Shown in pieces: positions 4,669-5,921 of a stretch of DNA of 5,921 nt. Origin of the DNA: Candidatus Eiseniibacteriota bacterium. Lineage in GTDB: Bacteria > Joyebacterota > Joyebacteria > Joyebacterales > Joyebacteraceae. Both the position numbers and the translations under genes were made by a program. The notes under the pieces are model-generated. The model made no database searches. It was not told the DNA's origin and worked only from the letters and a program-made list of their open reading frames with translations. The DNA is taken from NCBI GenBank assembly GCA_030638405.1, contig DAOWER010000225.1, forward strand, positions 1 to 5,921, written 5' to 3'. Each line of letters begins with the position of its first letter. Positions within the stretch are counted from its first letter, which is position 1.

Positions 4669-5921
4669 AGACGACTTCTCCTCTTGAGATGGTGTGCGTG
4701 ACGCGTCCCCGCACCTTGCGGCCCGTGAAAGGCGAGTTCTTCGATTTCGAGACGAACCAGTCCTCGGTAATCTCCCATGCCCAGTCAGGGTCGAACACCG
4801 TGACGTCCGCGGGCGCACCGACTGCGAGGCGGCCGTGCGGTATCCCCAAGATGCTCGCGGGGTCGGTGCTCATGAGTTCGATGGCCCGTTCCAGAGTGAC
4901 GGTCCCCGGCTGCACGAGCTGAGTCAGCGCAAGCGGCAGGAGCGTCTCGAGCCCTATCATTCCAGGAGGAGCCGCGTCGAACTCGACCTGCTTCTCCTCG
5001 AGCGAGTGGGGCGCGTGGTCGCTCGCGATGGCGTCGATGGTCCCGTCGGCGAGACCGACCTTGATGGCCGCGACGTCGGACGCGCTACGAAGCGGCGGGT
5101 TGACCCTCATGCTTGTGTCGTAGGTTCTGACGTCGTCGTCGGTCAGCGTGAAGTAGTGCGGGCAGGTCTCGCACGTGACCGCGACGCCCTCGTCCTTCGC
5201 CCGCCGCACGAACTCGACCGACCCCTTCGTCGAGACGTGTGCGATGTGGAGGTTGGCGCCGGTCATCTTCGCAAGGATGATGTCCCGGGCCACGGCGATC
5301 TCCTCGGCCGCGGCCGGAATGGGCCTGAGACCCGCCATCGTGGAGGCCAGCCCCTCGTGCATGACCCCCGCGCCGACCAGCCCGGGCTCCTCGCAGTGCG
5401 AGACTATCGGCAGACCCACCATCGCGCTGTACTCAAGGGCCCTTCTCATGAGGGAAGCGTTCGCCACGGGGCTTCCGTCGTCCGAGAAGGCGACAGCGCC
5501 GGCAGCCGCCAGCTCCGCCATCTCCGTGAGCGTCTCGCCTGCTCTGCCCCTCGTGATCGCGGCGATCGGGTAGACCTCTATCGGCGACTCGTGCTTCCTG
5601 ACGAACTCGACCCACGAGGCCGTGTCGATGGCCGGCTCGGTGTTGGGCATGGCGGCCACCGCGGTGACGCCCCCGTGCGCGGCCGCGCGCGACCCGCTCT
5701 CGATGGTTTCCTCGTCCTCCCGTCCCGGTTCCCTCAGGTGCACGTGCATGTCCACGAGGCCCGGCGCGACGATAGCGCCGGCCGCTTCGATGACGCTGGT
5801 CTCCTCGTCGGGCGTGAGCCCGGGGGCTCTCTCCGACCCGACGCCGTCCTTTTTATAGCGGGATTGGGGTTCGTGGTGCCTGGTGTCCGGGTCCATCAGG
5901 CGGCCGCCCCTTATCAGCAGT
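4589..5921 (-). CDS. pyrC: Dihydroorotase, 5' end beyond the window
   Basis: A zinc amidohydrolase that cyclises carbamoyl-aspartate to dihydroorotate. The first in-frame ATG is at 5896, but the frame continues upstream to the edge and encodes LLIRGGRLM, the normal first strand of dihydroorotase. The true start is therefore outside and the gene is 5'-partial. Numbered from that ATG: metal site HVHLREPG at 51-58, MPNTEP at 83-88, FSDDGSP at 137-143, VSHCEEP at 165-171, HIAHVST at 217-223, CETCPHYF at 242-249, RVNPPLR at 264-270, and catalytic Asp293 in ASDHAPH at 291-297. The C-terminal strand region GRKVRGRVTHTISRGEVVFE is complete. A further 20 or so acidic residues follow up to the TGA at 4589-4591, inside the overlap with pyrK. 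The segment at residues 7-23 (HHEPQSRYKKDGVGSER) is oddly polar for a region that normally forms two beta-strands. carAB are not between pyrC and pyrK, unlike the Bacillus pyr operon. pyrB is probably upstream, by inference. Confidence 0.95.
   Translation of the reverse strand, partial: LLIRGGRLMDPDTRHHEPQSRYKKDGVGSERAPGLTPDEETSVIEAAGAIVAPGLVDMHVHLREPGREDEETIESGSRAAAHGGVTAVAAMPNTEPAIDTASWVEFVRKHESPIEVYPIAAITRGRAGETLTEMAELAAAGAVAFSDDGSPVANASLMRRALEYSAMVGLPIVSHCEEPGLVGAGVMHEGLASTMAGLRPIPAAAEEIAVARDIILAKMTGANLHIAHVSTKGSVEFVRRAKDEGVAVTCETCPHYFTLTDDDVRTYDTSMRVNPPLRSASDVAAIKVGLADGTIDAIASDHAPHSLEEKQVEFDAAPPGMIGLETLLPLALTQLVQPGTVTLERAIELMSTDPASILGIPHGRLAVGAPADVTVFDPDWAWEITEDWFVSKSKNSPFTGRKVRGRVTHTISRGEVVFEETNLDESDAREEGEREPNELSVHV
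4678..4685 (-). promoter_or_regulatory. Shine-Dalgarno site deciding the pyrK TTG start
   Basis: The minus strand reads AAGAGGAG nine bases before TTG 4668 and sits in the pyrC codons for Ser-Arg-Gly-Glu. It is the only well-placed strong ribosome site near the expected PyrK N-terminus, apart from a weaker AGGAAGG five bases before GTG 4620. It therefore favours the TTG start. Confidence 0.6.

Noticed and set aside
4669..4818. Extension of pyrK to the upstream in-frame ATG at 4818
   Set aside because: The extra 50 residues are Arg/Ser-rich, do not resemble any PyrK, lie wholly within conserved pyrC codons, and would make a 316-residue protein in a family of about 250-270.
5860..5896. pyrC starting at the ATG at 5896
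   Set aside because: The codons upstream in the same frame up to the edge read LLIRGGRLM, the standard first strand of dihydroorotases, so the start must be further upstream.
5820..5900. Frameshift as the cause of the odd PyrC N-terminus
   Set aside because: Neither other frame gives family-like sequence across the segment (one reaches a stop, TAA, at the AT-rich patch), and the spacing to flanking conserved residues is normal, so substitutions or true divergence explain it better than indels.

Overview
The window is one uninterrupted run of seven nucleotide-biosynthesis genes, all read leftward on the minus strand. In transcription order they are pyrC (dihydroorotase, 5' end beyond the right edge), pyrK and pyrD (the two subunits of NAD-linked class 1B dihydroorotate dehydrogenase), pyrF (OMP decarboxylase), pyrE (orotate phosphoribosyltransferase), a CBS-less IMP dehydrogenase of the GuaB3 type, and guaA (GMP synthase, 3' part beyond the left edge). 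The genes carry out dihydroorotate to orotate to OMP to UMP synthesis, followed by the guanine branch IMP to XMP to GMP.

Layout, right to left. pyrC 5921-4589 overlaps pyrK 4668-3868 by about 80 bp. pyrK overlaps pyrD 3875-2937 by 8 bp. pyrD overlaps pyrF 2955-2254 by 19 bp (or 4 bp with an alternative GTG start). pyrF overlaps pyrE 2257-1673 by an ATGA tetranucleotide. The only real gap follows: 115 bp (1558-1672) before guaB3 1557-397. guaB3 and guaA (377-1) are 19 bp apart. The five pyr genes therefore look translationally coupled in one operon. guaB3-guaA form a second block that is either read through from pyr or starts in the 115-bp gap, where I see only a weak promoter-like match and a possible hairpin without a U-tract. 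No stretch above 300 bases lacks a gene.

Organism: high-GC bacterium with strong Shine-Dalgarno sites (AAGGAGGT-like), ATG/GTG/TTG starts, a class 1B PyrDK, a Thermus-family PyrE with a C-terminal CxxC, and a GuaB3-type IMPDH of the kind known from Actinomycetota and cyanobacteria. This fits a probably anaerobic, deep-branching actinobacterial or neighbouring Gram-positive-like lineage. That is an inference from gene types; no 16S or other marker is present.

I found no mobile element, CRISPR array, tRNA/rRNA or defence/toxin module. This is a housekeeping locus and I do not see an undescribed system. The points worth a second look are the fusion of pyrimidine and guanine branches in one gene run, the GuaB3-guaA pairing, the long pyrC/pyrK overlap with a TTG start, and an atypical N-terminal segment of PyrC.
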